64,000 nt of DNA from Butyrivibrio sp. AE3004 (GCF_000703165.1 NZ_JNLQ01000002.1:1674001-1738000); one strand, 5' to 3'. Counted from the stretch's first letter, positions 22,512-32,748 are shown. Notes: generated from the letters alone by a model not told the origin. Translations and numbers: made by a program.

Positions 22512-25127
22512 TCAGCTAATCTCATTTACATAAATCTGAACACGGCTTTGAATTATATCAGCAACTTCAGCGGCTGTTTTCTGCCCACTAAAATATGCAG
22601 CAGCTTCTTCATAAATAATATTTGCTACTTCCTCATTTCCGTTTCCAACCTGATCAATACTGTTAATAAAATCAATAACTTTATTAACTTCTTCATCAGT
22701 CATAGGATTAATAATGACTTCTGTCTCACCAATGTAGTATGTATCATCATACTCTACTTCTTTACCTTCTTCATCCAGATATGAAGGCTTTTTCTTTGCA
22801 TTGGCAATCAGTTCATCCATTTTTGTCATGCTTACAGGAAAAGCGCCTTCTATTGTTTTCTGATAATCGTTGGTAAGGAAATATCTCATAAACTCCCAGC
22901 AACCATCCTTAACCTTTGAAGAAGCATTCATTGTAAGCTGAAGATTAGGGAATATTGCAGAACCGCTTCCGTTATCAGAAGGGAATCCTGCAGTAGTAAT
23001 CTCATCACCGAATGTACCCTTTGCCTCATAATTATAATCTGAAAGCGAATATAAATATAATCTGTCAGCTACAGATATGCCCTGTCTCCAAAATGCAGAG
23101 GAGTCATTATAGTAATCATCTTCTTCCAATTCCTCCGGGAACTCATTAATGAACTCCAGAAGATGAATAAATGCATCTGAATTATAACTACATGTAAGCG
23201 TAGACCAATCAATATACTGTGAACCTGTAAGTGTAAGTGCCATATCAAATACTTCATCTCTTGCAAGTGCACCGAAGATATTCTTATATTTGATATTTCT
23301 GTCTTTTACAATCTTCTCGAGCTCATCAATAGTCCATGTATAATCGTCACCGGCATCTTTCTTATATGCTGCAACAGTTTCTACATAAAAGCTGGGAATA
23401 ACCTTATACATCTTACCATCAGTCTTAAATGTATCCATAACATGATCCATATACTTGTTTTTGCTGAGTTCTTCATCATTAGTAAAATACTCAGTCATAT
23501 CTTCAAAAAGACCTTTGGAAATATAACTGTCCACAGGCATATCTGAATCGAGAACAATAATATCAGGCGCATTTCCTGAAACAATATCTGTATTCAATCT
23601 ATTTGCTCCGCCTGTGTACTCACTATCTGAATCATATTTTGAATAGTCATTTATTACGATACGATATTTATCATTTGTTTTATTGAACTTAATAATCTGA
23701 GAACGTACATCAAAGTCAATGTAGTTACATCCAAGTGTAATCTGCTGTCTGTCACTTACAGCTTTAGGATCAACCTTTGTAAGTGAAGAAAGTGTAAATC
23801 CATTTTCGTCTGAAGGAATAAGTGCAACAATTTCAGTATCTGAAATTGCAACCATCTGTGAAAGACCGTAAGTATTAATATCTGAATCCACAAAGTTCAA
23901 TATCATGGAAACATTCTGATCTCCAAGATTATATGTATAAACACCTTCTGAACCAACTGCGAACAAATCATGACTTCCGGCTCCTGAATAGAACACATAA
24001 TCATAGAACGGATTGTCAACAGCTTCAACAGGAGTAATTGTTCCTGCATTTGTGTCCAGTCTGTAAAAAGCCTGATTTCCGCCACTTATCATTCCTACAA
24101 GGTTGCCGTCACCTGTTTTGAAAATCTGGATAGAAACGCCGTATTCACTGTCAATATACTCATCCAGGTTAAAGTCAGATGTCTTGGAACCATTTTCTGT
24201 ACTGTATTTGTGAATTCCAAGAGTATCTGAAACAAGAATAGTATTGTCGTCAGCAAGAACAAGCGATGTAACATAAAAATATGAATCTGTTTTTGATTCA
24301 AGCTTCTGTCTCCATGCTTCCGTTCCGTTAGCGTCACGTTTAACAAGATAATACTCATCCTCAGCAGCTACAATGGAAGAATCTACAATTTCACCATCTC
24401 CCTGTTCCAATGTACTTGTTTCTTCAGATGCCGCATTTTCCATACTGGAATTAAGTTCCTCAGGTGTGCTTGCATCCTCTTTTGTGCTGTCAGCAGTATT
24501 TTCTTCCTTTACACCTTCAGATGATTCACTTGCAGCAGCTTCAGAATCAGTACCCTCATCTTCACTACTATCTGCTGCTTCAACTTCATCTTCAGCGGAA
24601 TACTGATCAATATCATCGACAACGATTCCTTCGTCGGAATCAGAGCCACCGATTATCTCCATACTTCCATCGCCACCACCCATAATATCCTGGATGTTAA
24701 TATCTCCAAATCCGGCATCCATTCCGCCATATTTTGTTTCAATGGCATATATTGAACCATCTGTAGCAACAGCTGTATTGGTAATGGAATAATTATCATC
24801 CAGAGCAAGATCTACAGGTTTTAAATTACTTCCATCCTTGTCAAAGGTAAAAAGAGTTGTAACGTTTTTTTCTTCCTCTGATATAGAATTTCCGACTGCA
24901 TATACCTTATCTCCAAAAGTTCCGAGTGAAACTATATTGGCAGTATCAACACCTTCACCGAGAGAAACGGCATTTTCCTTAAATACATAAGCAGTTGCAT
25001 CATGAGATACTTCTTCATCAGCTACGGATTCTTTTTTCTTGGATCCGCATCCGCATGCTGCAAGATTTAGAGTCATTACAGCTGCAAGAGAAACGCTTAT
25101 AATTCTCTTAAGATAATTTCTTTTCAT
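22512..25127 (-). CDS. extracellular solute-binding lipoprotein with N-terminal propeller-like region
   Basis: An 871-residue lipoprotein with lipobox Cys25 (NLAAC). Residues ~45-450 look like a beta-propeller made of repeated short strands (VSLGTFGDKVYAVGNS, TAVATDGSIYAIE, LVLADDNTILVSD). This region is interrupted by an acidic Ser/Asp/Glu/Ala-rich low-complexity stretch of about 100 residues near 155-255. Residues ~470-871 are a family 1-like solute-binding fold (ITLGCNYIDFDVRSQIIKFNK, SGNAPDIIVLD, DGKMYKVIPSF, CWEFMRYFLT). It closes an operon with two sugar-type permeases, an adaptor and a MacB-core protein. The usual binding protein is about 450 residues, so this is a fusion. Ligand unknown. 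Confidence 0.85.
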   Translation of the reverse strand: MKRNYLKRIISVSLAAVMTLNLAACGCGSKKKESVADEEVSHDATAYVFKENAVSLGEGVDTANIVSLGTFGDKVYAVGNSISEEEKNVTTLFTFDKDGSNLKPVDLALDDNYSITNTAVATDGSIYAIETKYGGMDAGFGDINIQDIMGGGDGSMEIIGGSDSDEGIVVDDIDQYSAEDEVEAADSSEDEGTDSEAAASESSEGVKEENTADSTKEDASTPEELNSSMENAASEETSTLEQGDGEIVDSSIVAAEDEYYLVKRDANGTEAWRQKLESKTDSYFYVTSLVLADDNTILVSDTLGIHKYSTENGSKTSDFNLDEYIDSEYGVSIQIFKTGDGNLVGMISGGNQAFYRLDTNAGTITPVEAVDNPFYDYVFYSGAGSHDLFAVGSEGVYTYNLGDQNVSMILNFVDSDINTYGLSQMVAISDTEIVALIPSDENGFTLSSLTKVDPKAVSDRQQITLGCNYIDFDVRSQIIKFNKTNDKYRIVINDYSKYDSDSEYTGGANRLNTDIVSGNAPDIIVLDSDMPVDSYISKGLFEDMTEYFTNDEELSKNKYMDHVMDTFKTDGKMYKVIPSFYVETVAAYKKDAGDDYTWTIDELEKIVKDRNIKYKNIFGALARDEVFDMALTLTGSQYIDWSTLTCSYNSDAFIHLLEFINEFPEELEEDDYYNDSSAFWRQGISVADRLYLYSLSDYNYEAKGTFGDEITTAGFPSDNGSGSAIFPNLQLTMNASSKVKDGCWEFMRYFLTNDYQKTIEGAFPVSMTKMDELIANAKKKPSYLDEEGKEVEYDDTYYIGETEVIINPMTDEEVNKVIDFINSIDQVGNGNEEVANIIYEEAAAYFSGQKTAAEVADIIQSRVQIYVNEIS

Positions 25128-25141
25128 TAAATTTCCTCCTC

Positions 25142-25159
25142 TATAAACTATAGTTTATA
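25142..25159 (-). promoter_or_regulatory. perfect palindrome abutting the ribosome site of the binding-protein gene
   Basis: TATAAACTATAGTTTATA is a perfect 18-base palindrome directly followed on the minus strand by GAGGAGG and the ATG of the lipoprotein gene. A near copy sits in the same position before the rhomboid-like gene (62816-62833). It may be an RNA hairpin boosting or protecting the message, or an operator. Confidence 0.45.
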
Positions 25160-25180
25160 TATGACTGAATAATTCTAATA

Positions 25181-26398
25181 TTAGAAATATTTCCATTTTT
25201 CATTATGGTATTTCACGTTTGATTCCAAATCATATTTCCAGTCAGATACTTTATGTACTACCTGACCTACTGTCCACTTTTTATGTCTGTACGCCTGAAC
25301 AACAAAAACTGAAAGCATAAAAAAGATTATCGCGAAACATATTATTTTTATTAAAAGTGCTACAGCCAATATATTTTCATAAGCCCTTGCATTATTCTCC
25401 CAATAGGGATAAATAACAGGCTTAATCTGCATTCCTCTGGTATTGAATTTTCCTATAAGTCCCAGCAGGTTTATATCCTCAAATCTGGCAGAATTATCTA
25501 CAACCTCAACCTGTGTTGTATTAAGACCAAGCTTATCAATAACAAAAGTCTTAGCATAGTTGCTTACAGTGTTGGGCATTACTACTTCCATGCAGATTAT
25601 TCCTTTTGCCTGCGTATCAACATCAGATGAGCCGTTTCCGTTCTCATCGTCGTTCTTAGAAGCAACATCTACTTTTCCGAGTGTTCCGTCTGTTGACAGT
25701 ACTGAAGCATCAATTTTCCCATATGTAGCAAGCGATTCAAAAGACATAAAGATTGTCGGATAAACCATTCCGGCTGCCTTAACATACTTTCCGCTGTCCT
25801 TTTTCACAACGCCGACAATGTAATGAGGCACTCCGCCAATAAGAATATTTTCGCCGATAATATTGGTAGATCCAAATAGCTGCCATGCAAGATCCTCATC
25901 AAGAATAACATAATCCTTCATAACAATATCACCGGTAAAATAGTTACCGCTTAAAAGTCTCATAGGATGGAATTGAAAGTAATCGCCGCCAACACCAATG
26001 GCAACAGCCGTTACTGTTTTAAGCTCCTTATTTATATCCACGCTTCCTACAGAACTGAAACAGTAATTCCATACTGCATCGCCTCCCTGTGTGCTGGCAT
26101 CAGCTTCCTGCAATCCATCTGCAATAAGGCCTTTGTTGATGTTATAAACATATTCATTTATCTTGTCAGTGTTTACTCCCTGATTTTCAGAGAAGAACAT
26201 ACTGACCTGCCCGCACCTCTGATCATCAGACCATCTTCTCCCCATAAGCTGATCGTACTGATGATCCACGATATTGTCTCTAAAAAAGTTGATTCCATAT
26301 ATTGTCAGAACCAAAAATACCAATACTGCAATAAATACAATCTGTCTGATTTTTAGATTTTTAAAAAAGTTAGTAATATTTTTGCTTAATTTATTCAT
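25181..26398 (-). CDS. MacB periplasmic-core-like protein lacking the FtsX permease domain
   Basis: A 405-residue protein with an N-terminal membrane helix (IVFIAVLVFLVLTIYGINFF, residues 20-39), a long extracellular domain resembling the MacB core (GVGGDYFQFHPMRLLSGNYF, DEDLAWQLFGSTNIIGENI, GVPHYIVGVVKK), and one further helix near 345-372, then a basic tail. True MacB/FtsX permeases have four helices, so two are missing and it is probably not a complete permease. It overlaps the adaptor gene by 4 bp (ATGA) and precedes the binding protein. It may be an extracytoplasmic partner of the adaptor. Confidence 0.8.
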   Translation of the reverse strand: MNKLSKNITNFFKNLKIRQIVFIAVLVFLVLTIYGINFFRDNIVDHQYDQLMGRRWSDDQRCGQVSMFFSENQGVNTDKINEYVYNINKGLIADGLQEADASTQGGDAVWNYCFSSVGSVDINKELKTVTAVAIGVGGDYFQFHPMRLLSGNYFTGDIVMKDYVILDEDLAWQLFGSTNIIGENILIGGVPHYIVGVVKKDSGKYVKAAGMVYPTIFMSFESLATYGKIDASVLSTDGTLGKVDVASKNDDENGNGSSDVDTQAKGIICMEVVMPNTVSNYAKTFVIDKLGLNTTQVEVVDNSARFEDINLLGLIGKFNTRGMQIKPVIYPYWENNARAYENILAVALLIKIICFAIIFFMLSVFVVQAYRHKKWTVGQVVHKVSDWKYDLESNVKYHNEKWKYF

Positions 26399-28242
26399 TG
26401 ATTATTAGCCAATCTTACCTGATCGCCTGAATTAAGCGGACTTGTTGTCCTGGCAATCACATATTCGTCCCCCTCAAGGCTTCCGCTGATAGCCGCAGTT
26501 GTATCATCTGAAGCCAATACCTCTACATCAACTCTGGAAGCTATATATCTGTTTCCGAGAGGACTTGATTTTGATTTAACTACATAAATAAATTTACCGT
26601 TGTTGTCACCTCTAAGAGCACCTGCAGGAATTGTGAGATCGTAAGCATCTGACTTCTCACCAATCTGCAGACTGACGGATTGACCATTCTGAACTTCAGT
26701 ACTCTCAATAGCAAATGTAAGGAGCTTCTTTGTATTAGGATTTTGCTGATCGGCAGTAATAGACTTAAGAGTTGCCTTAAAGTCTGTGTAATACCATGCA
26801 TTCTGAGGCTCAGCAATATCTCCGACCTTAAGTCTCTTTGCCTGATCCATGGTTACGGAAAAACTGGTCTGCATTCCTTTTCCTTCAACCTGAATAATTG
26901 CAACCGGATTTTCAGCGTTTGTAGACTCACCGGCTTTAAGTGTAAGATCTGTAACCGTACCGTCTACCGGCGCATCTATAGTAGCTCCGACTGACTCCTT
27001 CTCAAGTTTCTCCACAACTTCCTTCTGCTCATTTATAGTATCTCTCTGAGAATCCAGTTCTATCTCTTTTGCAATCTCAGTAAGAAGCTCTGTTCTATCA
27101 GTTGTAGCTCTTTCAAGTTCCTGAGAAGTCTTATTTTTTGTATCCTGAAGACTTGCGGCCTTACGCTGATAATCATTATCAACCTGACCTGCCTGGGTAG
27201 TAATCTGTGAAACATCTTTTGTTCCGCTTGCCTGTTCAAGAAGCAGTCTGTTCTTTTCAGCTTCAAGAGCTTCAACCAGAGCTTCGTTAACAGTCTTTTT
27301 TGAAACCGAAGCCTGAGCACTGATATATGCAGCCTCTGCCTTAGCAAGTTTTGATTCAGCCTCTTCTCTTGCTGCCTTTTTCTCTTTATAGGCTTTCTCA
27401 GCATTATCAACTGTTTCCTGAGTTGCATTTCCTTTTGTTTGCTCGTCTATAGCTTTACGCCATTTTTCATAATATGAGCTTTCTGTACTCTTGGCGGTAG
27501 TAACCTCGTCTTTAGCGCGATCATACTTATCCTTCTGTACAGTGTCTGCATTAGTCTCTGTTGTAGAATCAGATGATTCTGATTTAGCAGCCTCTATCTG
27601 CTGATCAAGTTCTGTAATTCTATAAGTTATGTCAGCATCACGATACTGAGGAGTAGCCTCATCATAATTATACTGTGCAGATGTATATGCCTGCTCCTGA
27701 GACTGAGCATCAATCGCTGCCTGCGCTTCCTCATCCGCAAGTTTAGCAGCATCATATCTGTCAGTTGCAGCCTTAAGCTTTGCCTGAAACTGATCCATTG
27801 AAAGGGTCTGACCGCCTCTTACACGATTAATGGCCTCATTTGACAGATCACCTGAAAACAAAGAGGTCTCAAAGGTCTGCATCAAATCATCAAGTTTACT
27901 TTTTGCGTCCTGAAGCTCTGTTGATTCCTTATCCTCCAGATAATAAAGAATATCTCCCTTCTTGACCTTAGCTCCTTCAGAAACCGCAACGCTCTTTATA
28001 ACGCGTTCCTGAGAAACCTTTACATTATAAGGATCTTTTGCTTCCACCGTTCCGGTTCCTCTTATAATAGGTGAAATCGTCCCCTGCTGAATTTGCTGAA
28101 TTTCAACTTCAGGCAATGAATAATTCATAATCGTGTTTGAAAAAAAGGTAAGCAATAATAAAATTGCCAAAAACGCGATTGCCAGATCTTTTATTATATC
28201 CTTTCTGTTTTTCTTAGGTCTTACATTTCTTACTTCAGACAT
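26395..28242 (-). CDS. HlyD/YknX-like efflux adaptor (membrane fusion) protein
   Basis: A 615-residue membrane-anchored adaptor. After one N-terminal helix come the split lipoyl halves (GTGTVEAKDPYNVKVSQERV, VSEGAKVKKGDILYYLED and later VDGTVTDLTLKAGE) around an unusually long coiled-coil hairpin of about 300 residues with many Ala, Glu and Gln. Beta-barrel and membrane-proximal domains follow (IPAGALRGDNNGKFIYVV). The start used is ATG 28242; a longer frame to 28290 has no ribosome site. In Gram-positive bacteria such adaptors work with MacB-type transporters, and a MacB-core gene overlaps its stop. Confidence 0.88.
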   Translation of the reverse strand: MSEVRNVRPKKNRKDIIKDLAIAFLAILLLLTFFSNTIMNYSLPEVEIQQIQQGTISPIIRGTGTVEAKDPYNVKVSQERVIKSVAVSEGAKVKKGDILYYLEDKESTELQDAKSKLDDLMQTFETSLFSGDLSNEAINRVRGGQTLSMDQFQAKLKAATDRYDAAKLADEEAQAAIDAQSQEQAYTSAQYNYDEATPQYRDADITYRITELDQQIEAAKSESSDSTTETNADTVQKDKYDRAKDEVTTAKSTESSYYEKWRKAIDEQTKGNATQETVDNAEKAYKEKKAAREEAESKLAKAEAAYISAQASVSKKTVNEALVEALEAEKNRLLLEQASGTKDVSQITTQAGQVDNDYQRKAASLQDTKNKTSQELERATTDRTELLTEIAKEIELDSQRDTINEQKEVVEKLEKESVGATIDAPVDGTVTDLTLKAGESTNAENPVAIIQVEGKGMQTSFSVTMDQAKRLKVGDIAEPQNAWYYTDFKATLKSITADQQNPNTKKLLTFAIESTEVQNGQSVSLQIGEKSDAYDLTIPAGALRGDNNGKFIYVVKSKSSPLGNRYIASRVDVEVLASDDTTAAISGSLEGDEYVIARTTSPLNSGDQVRLANNQ

Positions 28243-28294
28243 ACCGTTACTTCCTCTTCCCTTTAAACTAAAACATGTGCCTTCCGGCAAAAAT

Positions 28295-29248
28295 CTATCC
28301 TTTTAAACCGCCTTGGTATGAAATACCTTCGATCAGGTACTCTTCCCCATATAAGAAAATCAATAGCGGTGGCACAAGATAAATAACTGCTACCGCAAAC
28401 GCAAGACTGATTTCATGCGCATTAATTTTAGACAAAAATACCGAAAGCGGATGAAGTTCATCATTGGATAATAAAATAAGTGGTTGTTCAACCATATTCC
28501 AGTAATCTATAAACACCAGAATTCCAATTGATATAAGTCCGCTTTTGCATAGCGGAACACATATCTGAGAAAAAATCTGCCATTCACTGGCACCGTCAAT
28601 TGAAGCTGCTTCCATTACTTCTGTCGGAATTCTTCGAATAAATTTGGTAAGCAAATATACTGCAAACGGTGAAAAAAATCCCGGAAGCCATATTGCCCAT
28701 CTGGTGTCCAGAATTCCAAGCCATGATGAAACCAGATAATTAGGTACGAGAGTTACCTGATATGGCATAAGCATCATGATTATATAAAGAAAGAAAATAA
28801 CCTCTCTTACTCTACCTCTATATCTTGCAAAACCATATGATGCAAGCATGGCAATCATAAGCTGAACAATCAGTATGGGGCCTACATAAAAAACACTATT
28901 CCAAAACTTAACCAGGTATTCCGGTGATTTAAAAAGCACTGTAATATACTGATCAAACGAAACCATATCCGGTATAAATTTCAGATTTACCGTTTTTGAA
29001 ATAAATACTTTTCCTCCGGTATCTGTTGTCTGAAATACAGCCCCGTAATTAGCGTTTATTTCAGATGAACTCATAAATGAATTCGTAACTGTAAGTATTG
29101 TCGGGAGCAGGAAAAGGATTGCAAATATGGCACATATCACCGTTCCTGCCACTATCCCGTATTTATATATTTTTCTTTTTCGTCGTGCCTTCCGGATTGC
29201 TTTTTCATAAAAAGCAACTTCTCCGGCAGGCAGCTTAAGTCCAGACAT
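28295..29248 (-). CDS. carbohydrate ABC transporter permease (MalG type)
   Basis: A 317-residue inner-membrane permease with six hydrophobic helices. The EAA loop, which contacts the ATPase, appears as EVMEAASIDGASEWQIFSQI with the following PLCKSGL. The end ISYQGGLKG matches the typical MalG-type C terminus. It is 2 bp after the partner permease. No ATP-binding subunit is encoded nearby, so a shared MsmX-like ATPase elsewhere is likely if it acts as an importer. Confidence 0.93.
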   Translation of the reverse strand: MSGLKLPAGEVAFYEKAIRKARRKRKIYKYGIVAGTVICAIFAILFLLPTILTVTNSFMSSSEINANYGAVFQTTDTGGKVFISKTVNLKFIPDMVSFDQYITVLFKSPEYLVKFWNSVFYVGPILIVQLMIAMLASYGFARYRGRVREVIFFLYIIMMLMPYQVTLVPNYLVSSWLGILDTRWAIWLPGFFSPFAVYLLTKFIRRIPTEVMEAASIDGASEWQIFSQICVPLCKSGLISIGILVFIDYWNMVEQPLILLSNDELHPLSVFLSKINAHEISLAFAVAVIYLVPPLLIFLYGEEYLIEGISYQGGLKG

Positions 29249-29250
29249 TA

Positions 29251-30252
29251 TTATCCTTCTATATCCTTTCCGTACCGGTTCTCCGTAACAAACATTATAA
29301 GCATCAAAACAATGATCACCATAGCCATCAATATCGCAGATGCTGAAAGCTTTTGATAATCAACAGATGCAAAAGTATTATTCATAAAATGCTGCATCAT
29401 ATACAATGTCTTATACGGATAATCACCGGTCATTAGATATATCTCTCTAAAAACCTTAAAAGAATTTATTAGAGACATAATAGTAACAAACAATATTGTT
29501 GAAGACAGATATCTCATTTTTATCGTCCAAAATATCTGTGCATCGGTAGCGCTTTCAAGTCTTGCCACTTCCAAAAGATCTTTAGGCACGCTGGAAAGAG
29601 CAGCCATAAAAAGAATCATGTTATATCCAAGATTTTTCCATAAGAACAGAACAACTATTACTATCTGCGCTTTATCTGATTTCAACCAGTCAATTTTAGG
29701 TCCGCCAAAGCTCATTCCGATAACATTGATTATTCCGTTAAAATGAAAAAGTACCTGCCATATAAGGACTATTGAAGCAATCGGAACCATCATCGGACTC
29801 AGAAAAAAGCTTCTGAACTGACTTTTAAAAGGGATACCGGATTCCATAACAACAGCCAGAAATAGTGAAAGAATTACTGAAAGCGGCACTGCAATAATAG
29901 AAAATTTAAATGTATTGTAAGCCGCCTGCCTGAAAGCATTATTGGTAAATACTCTCTCAAAATTAAAAAGTCCTACAAATTCTTTCTGTATAGGGTTATT
30001 AACAAGTGCATAAAAAACCACCACACAAAACGGAAGTACAAAGAAAGTCATAACCCCCATCAGACTTGGCATTAGAAATCCCCATGATACACACGTCTCT
30101 CTGACAGTCTTTTTTGTATTTCTGTTAATCTTCATACCCCTGTGCATTTTGGGCGCTTTATCCGTCTGGCCTGCAGCATTTCTGCGCAAGTTTCTATTCA
30201 CTTTTTCTGCCATTTCCGATACTTTATCAGAAACATTTTTTAGCTTTTCCAT
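29251..30252 (-). CDS. carbohydrate ABC transporter permease (MalF type)
   Basis: A 333-residue permease. A basic N-terminal tail of about 50 residues precedes six helices. The EAA loop is DLLEVARLESATDAQIFWTI, with Glu-Ser in place of the more usual Asp-Gly. Family landmarks include GLFNFERVFTNNAFRQAAYNT and LFLWKNLGYNMILFMAAL. It pairs with the MalG-type permease 2 bp downstream. It starts 20 bp after the PFL-family gene, so it may share its transcript. Confidence 0.92.
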   Translation of the reverse strand: MEKLKNVSDKVSEMAEKVNRNLRRNAAGQTDKAPKMHRGMKINRNTKKTVRETCVSWGFLMPSLMGVMTFFVLPFCVVVFYALVNNPIQKEFVGLFNFERVFTNNAFRQAAYNTFKFSIIAVPLSVILSLFLAVVMESGIPFKSQFRSFFLSPMMVPIASIVLIWQVLFHFNGIINVIGMSFGGPKIDWLKSDKAQIVIVVLFLWKNLGYNMILFMAALSSVPKDLLEVARLESATDAQIFWTIKMRYLSSTILFVTIMSLINSFKVFREIYLMTGDYPYKTLYMMQHFMNNTFASVDYQKLSASAILMAMVIIVLMLIMFVTENRYGKDIEG

Positions 30253-30272
30253 AGTAAGTTTCTTTTCCGTCT

Positions 30273-31637
30273 TTAATTCTTGAAGCTGTGAATTGGCGCA
30301 GGTATTCTTCCGCCTCTGTTAACAAATTCATCGCATGAAAACCTGTTAACGTTCATGATAGGTCCAAACCCCAAAAGGCCTCCGAAATCAACTGTATCAC
30401 CGGCCTTTTTTCCGATTACCGGAATAAGTCTTACAGCAGTTGTCTTCTGATTTATCATACCTATAGCCATCTCATCTGCTATTATTCCTGCAATTGTTGT
30501 GCTCTTTGTATCGCCGGGTATTGCTATCATGTCCAGTCCTACAGAGCAAACACAAGTCATCGCTTCCAATTTTTCCAATGTAAGCGCACCTGCATTAACT
30601 GCATTTATCATTCCCTGATCTTCACTAACCGGGATGAAAGCTCCTGAAAGACCACCAACATAAGAAGAAGCCATAGCTCCTCCCTTCTTAACCTGGTCAT
30701 TTAAAAGTGCAAGTGCTGCTGTTGTTCCGGGCGCGCCTGCATGTTCAACACCGATTTCATGGAGAATGTCCGCTACACTATCACCGATTGCCGGTGTAGG
30801 TGCAAGAGAAAGATCGACAATTCCAAAAGGTACTCCAAGTCTTGCTGAAGCTTCCTTAGCTACAAGCTGTCCTACTCTGGTAACTTTAAATGCAGTTTTT
30901 TTGATAGTCTCACAGAGAATTTCAAAGTTCTCCCCACGGACTTTTTCGAGAGCTGTCTTAACAACACCGGGGCCACTGACACCAACATTTATGATTCTAT
31001 CAGCCTCTGTTACTCCATGAAAAGCTCCGGCCATAAACGGATTATCATCAGGTGCATTGCAAAATACAACAAGCTTTGTGCATCCGGCACTATCATTGTC
31101 CTTTGTTTTTTCTGCAGTCTTAACAATAACGTCACCAAGAAGCCTTACAGCATCCATGTTTATACCGGTCTTAGTTGATCCGACATTTACAGATGAACAA
31201 ACTACATCCGTTTCTGCCAAAGCTTTCGGTATTGACTCAATAAGAAGCCTGTCTGACTCAGTCATTCCCTTACTTACAAGTGCACTGTATCCACCAAGAA
31301 AATTGATTCCAACCTCTTTAGCAACCTTATCGAGCGTTTTTGCAATTGTTACATAATCGTCAGAGCTTTTACATGCAGAAGCACCGATCAGTGCTATAGG
31401 AGTTACTGATATTCGTTTATTTACTATCGGGATTCCAAACTCTTTAGCAATATCCTCTCCTGTTTGAACAAGATTCTTTGCAGAGTTATATATCTTCTCG
31501 TAGATATTCTTGTTAAGAGTATCCAAGTCCGAGCTTATACAATCAAAAAGGCTTATACCCATGGTAATCGTTCTTACATCAAGGTTTTCCTTTTCGATCA
31601 TTTCATTTGTTTCTGAAACTTCATTTATGTTGATCAT
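30273..31637 (-). CDS. PFL family protein (UPF0210)
   Basis: A 454-residue cytoplasmic protein of the UPF0210/DUF711 family, function unknown, distantly related to pyruvate formate-lyase. Recognised by [76 protein letters not shown] and the C-terminal GFGPIMNVN. Length is normal. It follows the ACT-domain gene by 20 bp. These two families are nearly always neighbours, suggesting a joint regulatory or metabolic role sensing a small ligand. Confidence 0.93.
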   Translation of the reverse strand: MININEVSETNEMIEKENLDVRTITMGISLFDCISSDLDTLNKNIYEKIYNSAKNLVQTGEDIAKEFGIPIVNKRISVTPIALIGASACKSSDDYVTIAKTLDKVAKEVGINFLGGYSALVSKGMTESDRLLIESIPKALAETDVVCSSVNVGSTKTGINMDAVRLLGDVIVKTAEKTKDNDSAGCTKLVVFCNAPDDNPFMAGAFHGVTEADRIINVGVSGPGVVKTALEKVRGENFEILCETIKKTAFKVTRVGQLVAKEASARLGVPFGIVDLSLAPTPAIGDSVADILHEIGVEHAGAPGTTAALALLNDQVKKGGAMASSYVGGLSGAFIPVSEDQGMINAVNAGALTLEKLEAMTCVCSVGLDMIAIPGDTKSTTIAGIIADEMAIGMINQKTTAVRLIPVIGKKAGDTVDFGGLLGFGPIMNVNRFSCDEFVNRGGRIPAPIHSFKN

Positions 31638-31657
31638 TGGCGCTCCTTTACTTTTGC

Positions 31658-31930
31658 TTAAATTCTGTGCATAGAATCAAATATTTCTTCTCTCTGACAT
31701 TTGATAACTACGCCTATGCCTTCACCAAGTTTTTCAAGTGAATCTGAGACATTCATAAAGTCAGCGCTACTCTTAGACATATCAACAATCATCATCATGT
31801 TGAAGTATCCTGATACAATTGTTTGGGAAATATCAAGAATGTTGATACTGTTTTCAGCAAGATATGTACATACTTTTGCAATAATACCAACGGTGTCCTT
31901 ACCAACGACAGTAATTATAATTTTATTCAT
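31658..31930 (-). CDS. ACT domain protein (UPF0237)
   Basis: A 90-residue single ACT domain: [20 protein letters not shown], then [20 protein letters not shown] and the MIVDMS strand. Glycine-cleavage-repressor-like ACT proteins bind amino acids. ATG 31930 has GGAG seven bases upstream and gives the family's standard length; the longer frame to 31954 is rejected. It pairs with the PFL-family gene downstream. Confidence 0.92.
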   Translation of the reverse strand: MNKIIITVVGKDTVGIIAKVCTYLAENSINILDISQTIVSGYFNMMMIVDMSKSSADFMNVSDSLEKLGEGIGVVIKCQREEIFDSMHRI

Positions 31931-31950
31931 ACTTTTACTCCTCACTTTTC

Positions 31951-32748
31951 TCACACTTCAATAACAGAAGAAAGCTCATTTCTCGCAGCTACCATTATAG
32001 GAAAATCATTTCCATGATATGGGTTCTCACCCATTTCTATCTCAACCCTCACCGTTTCATAAGCCAGTTCAGGAAGATTATTTTCTTTACTGAGATGTCC
32101 CAAGAGAATTCCTTTTAGATTATCATGCAGGATTCTGCAAAGAAGCTCCCCACTTTTCTCATTGGACAAATGTCCTTTTTCACCCAGTATTCTTTTTTTC
32201 AGCATATAAGGGTATGGACCTGACTGAAGCATTCTCACATCGTGATTGGCCTCAATAAGTATAGCATCCATTCCCCTTAAATTATCTACTGTGTATTCAT
32301 TGTAACAGCCTAAGTCTGTTGCAATTCCTATCTTTTTATTCCCACATGATATTCTGTATGCCACAGGTTCCAAAGCATCATGCATTATTGTGATTGGATT
32401 TATTGTCATATCCTTTACTGATACTTTTTCATCAGCACGGATTTCATGAAACTCAGAAGAAATCATTTCACTTTTTTTATCACTAAGACGTATCCCCTGA
32501 ATAGTACCTTTTGTGGCAAATACAGGTATATCATGTTTCTTCAATATTGTGTGTAACCCGGCAATGTGGTCTGAATGCTCATGTGTTACAAAAATCGCAT
32601 CTATATCATCCAATGAAAGGTCCAGCTTTGAAAGACCTTCAACTATTCTTTTTTTACTGCACCCCGTATCTACAAGGATATGCGTAGTATCAGAACCAAC
32701 ATAAATGCTATTCCCACTACTGCCGCTTGATAGGCTTGCGAGTCTCAT
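31951..32748 (-). CDS. metallo-beta-lactamase fold hydrolase (YycJ/WalJ-like)
   Basis: A 265-residue MBL-fold protein. It begins with LASLSSGSSGNSIYVG, typical of YycJ/WalJ, and has the zinc motif THEHSDHIAG (HxHxDH) near residues 55-65, followed by TDLGCY and a late His (LLGHLSKENN). Relatives are double-stranded DNA 5'-exonucleases or influence cell-wall and DNA-replication control. It is not next to a walRK pair here; it starts the run leading to the ACT and PFL genes, 20 bp apart. Confidence 0.88.
   Translation of the reverse strand: MRLASLSSGSSGNSIYVGSDTTHILVDTGCSKKRIVEGLSKLDLSLDDIDAIFVTHEHSDHIAGLHTILKKHDIPVFATKGTIQGIRLSDKKSEMISSEFHEIRADEKVSVKDMTINPITIMHDALEPVAYRISCGNKKIGIATDLGCYNEYTVDNLRGMDAILIEANHDVRMLQSGPYPYMLKKRILGEKGHLSNEKSGELLCRILHDNLKGILLGHLSKENNLPELAYETVRVEIEMGENPYHGNDFPIMVAARNELSSVIEV

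Noticed and set aside
24373..24685. Plus-strand reading frames opposite the binding-protein gene, rich in Ser or His/Leu/Gln
   Set aside because: Mirror of the acidic low-complexity segment on the coding strand.
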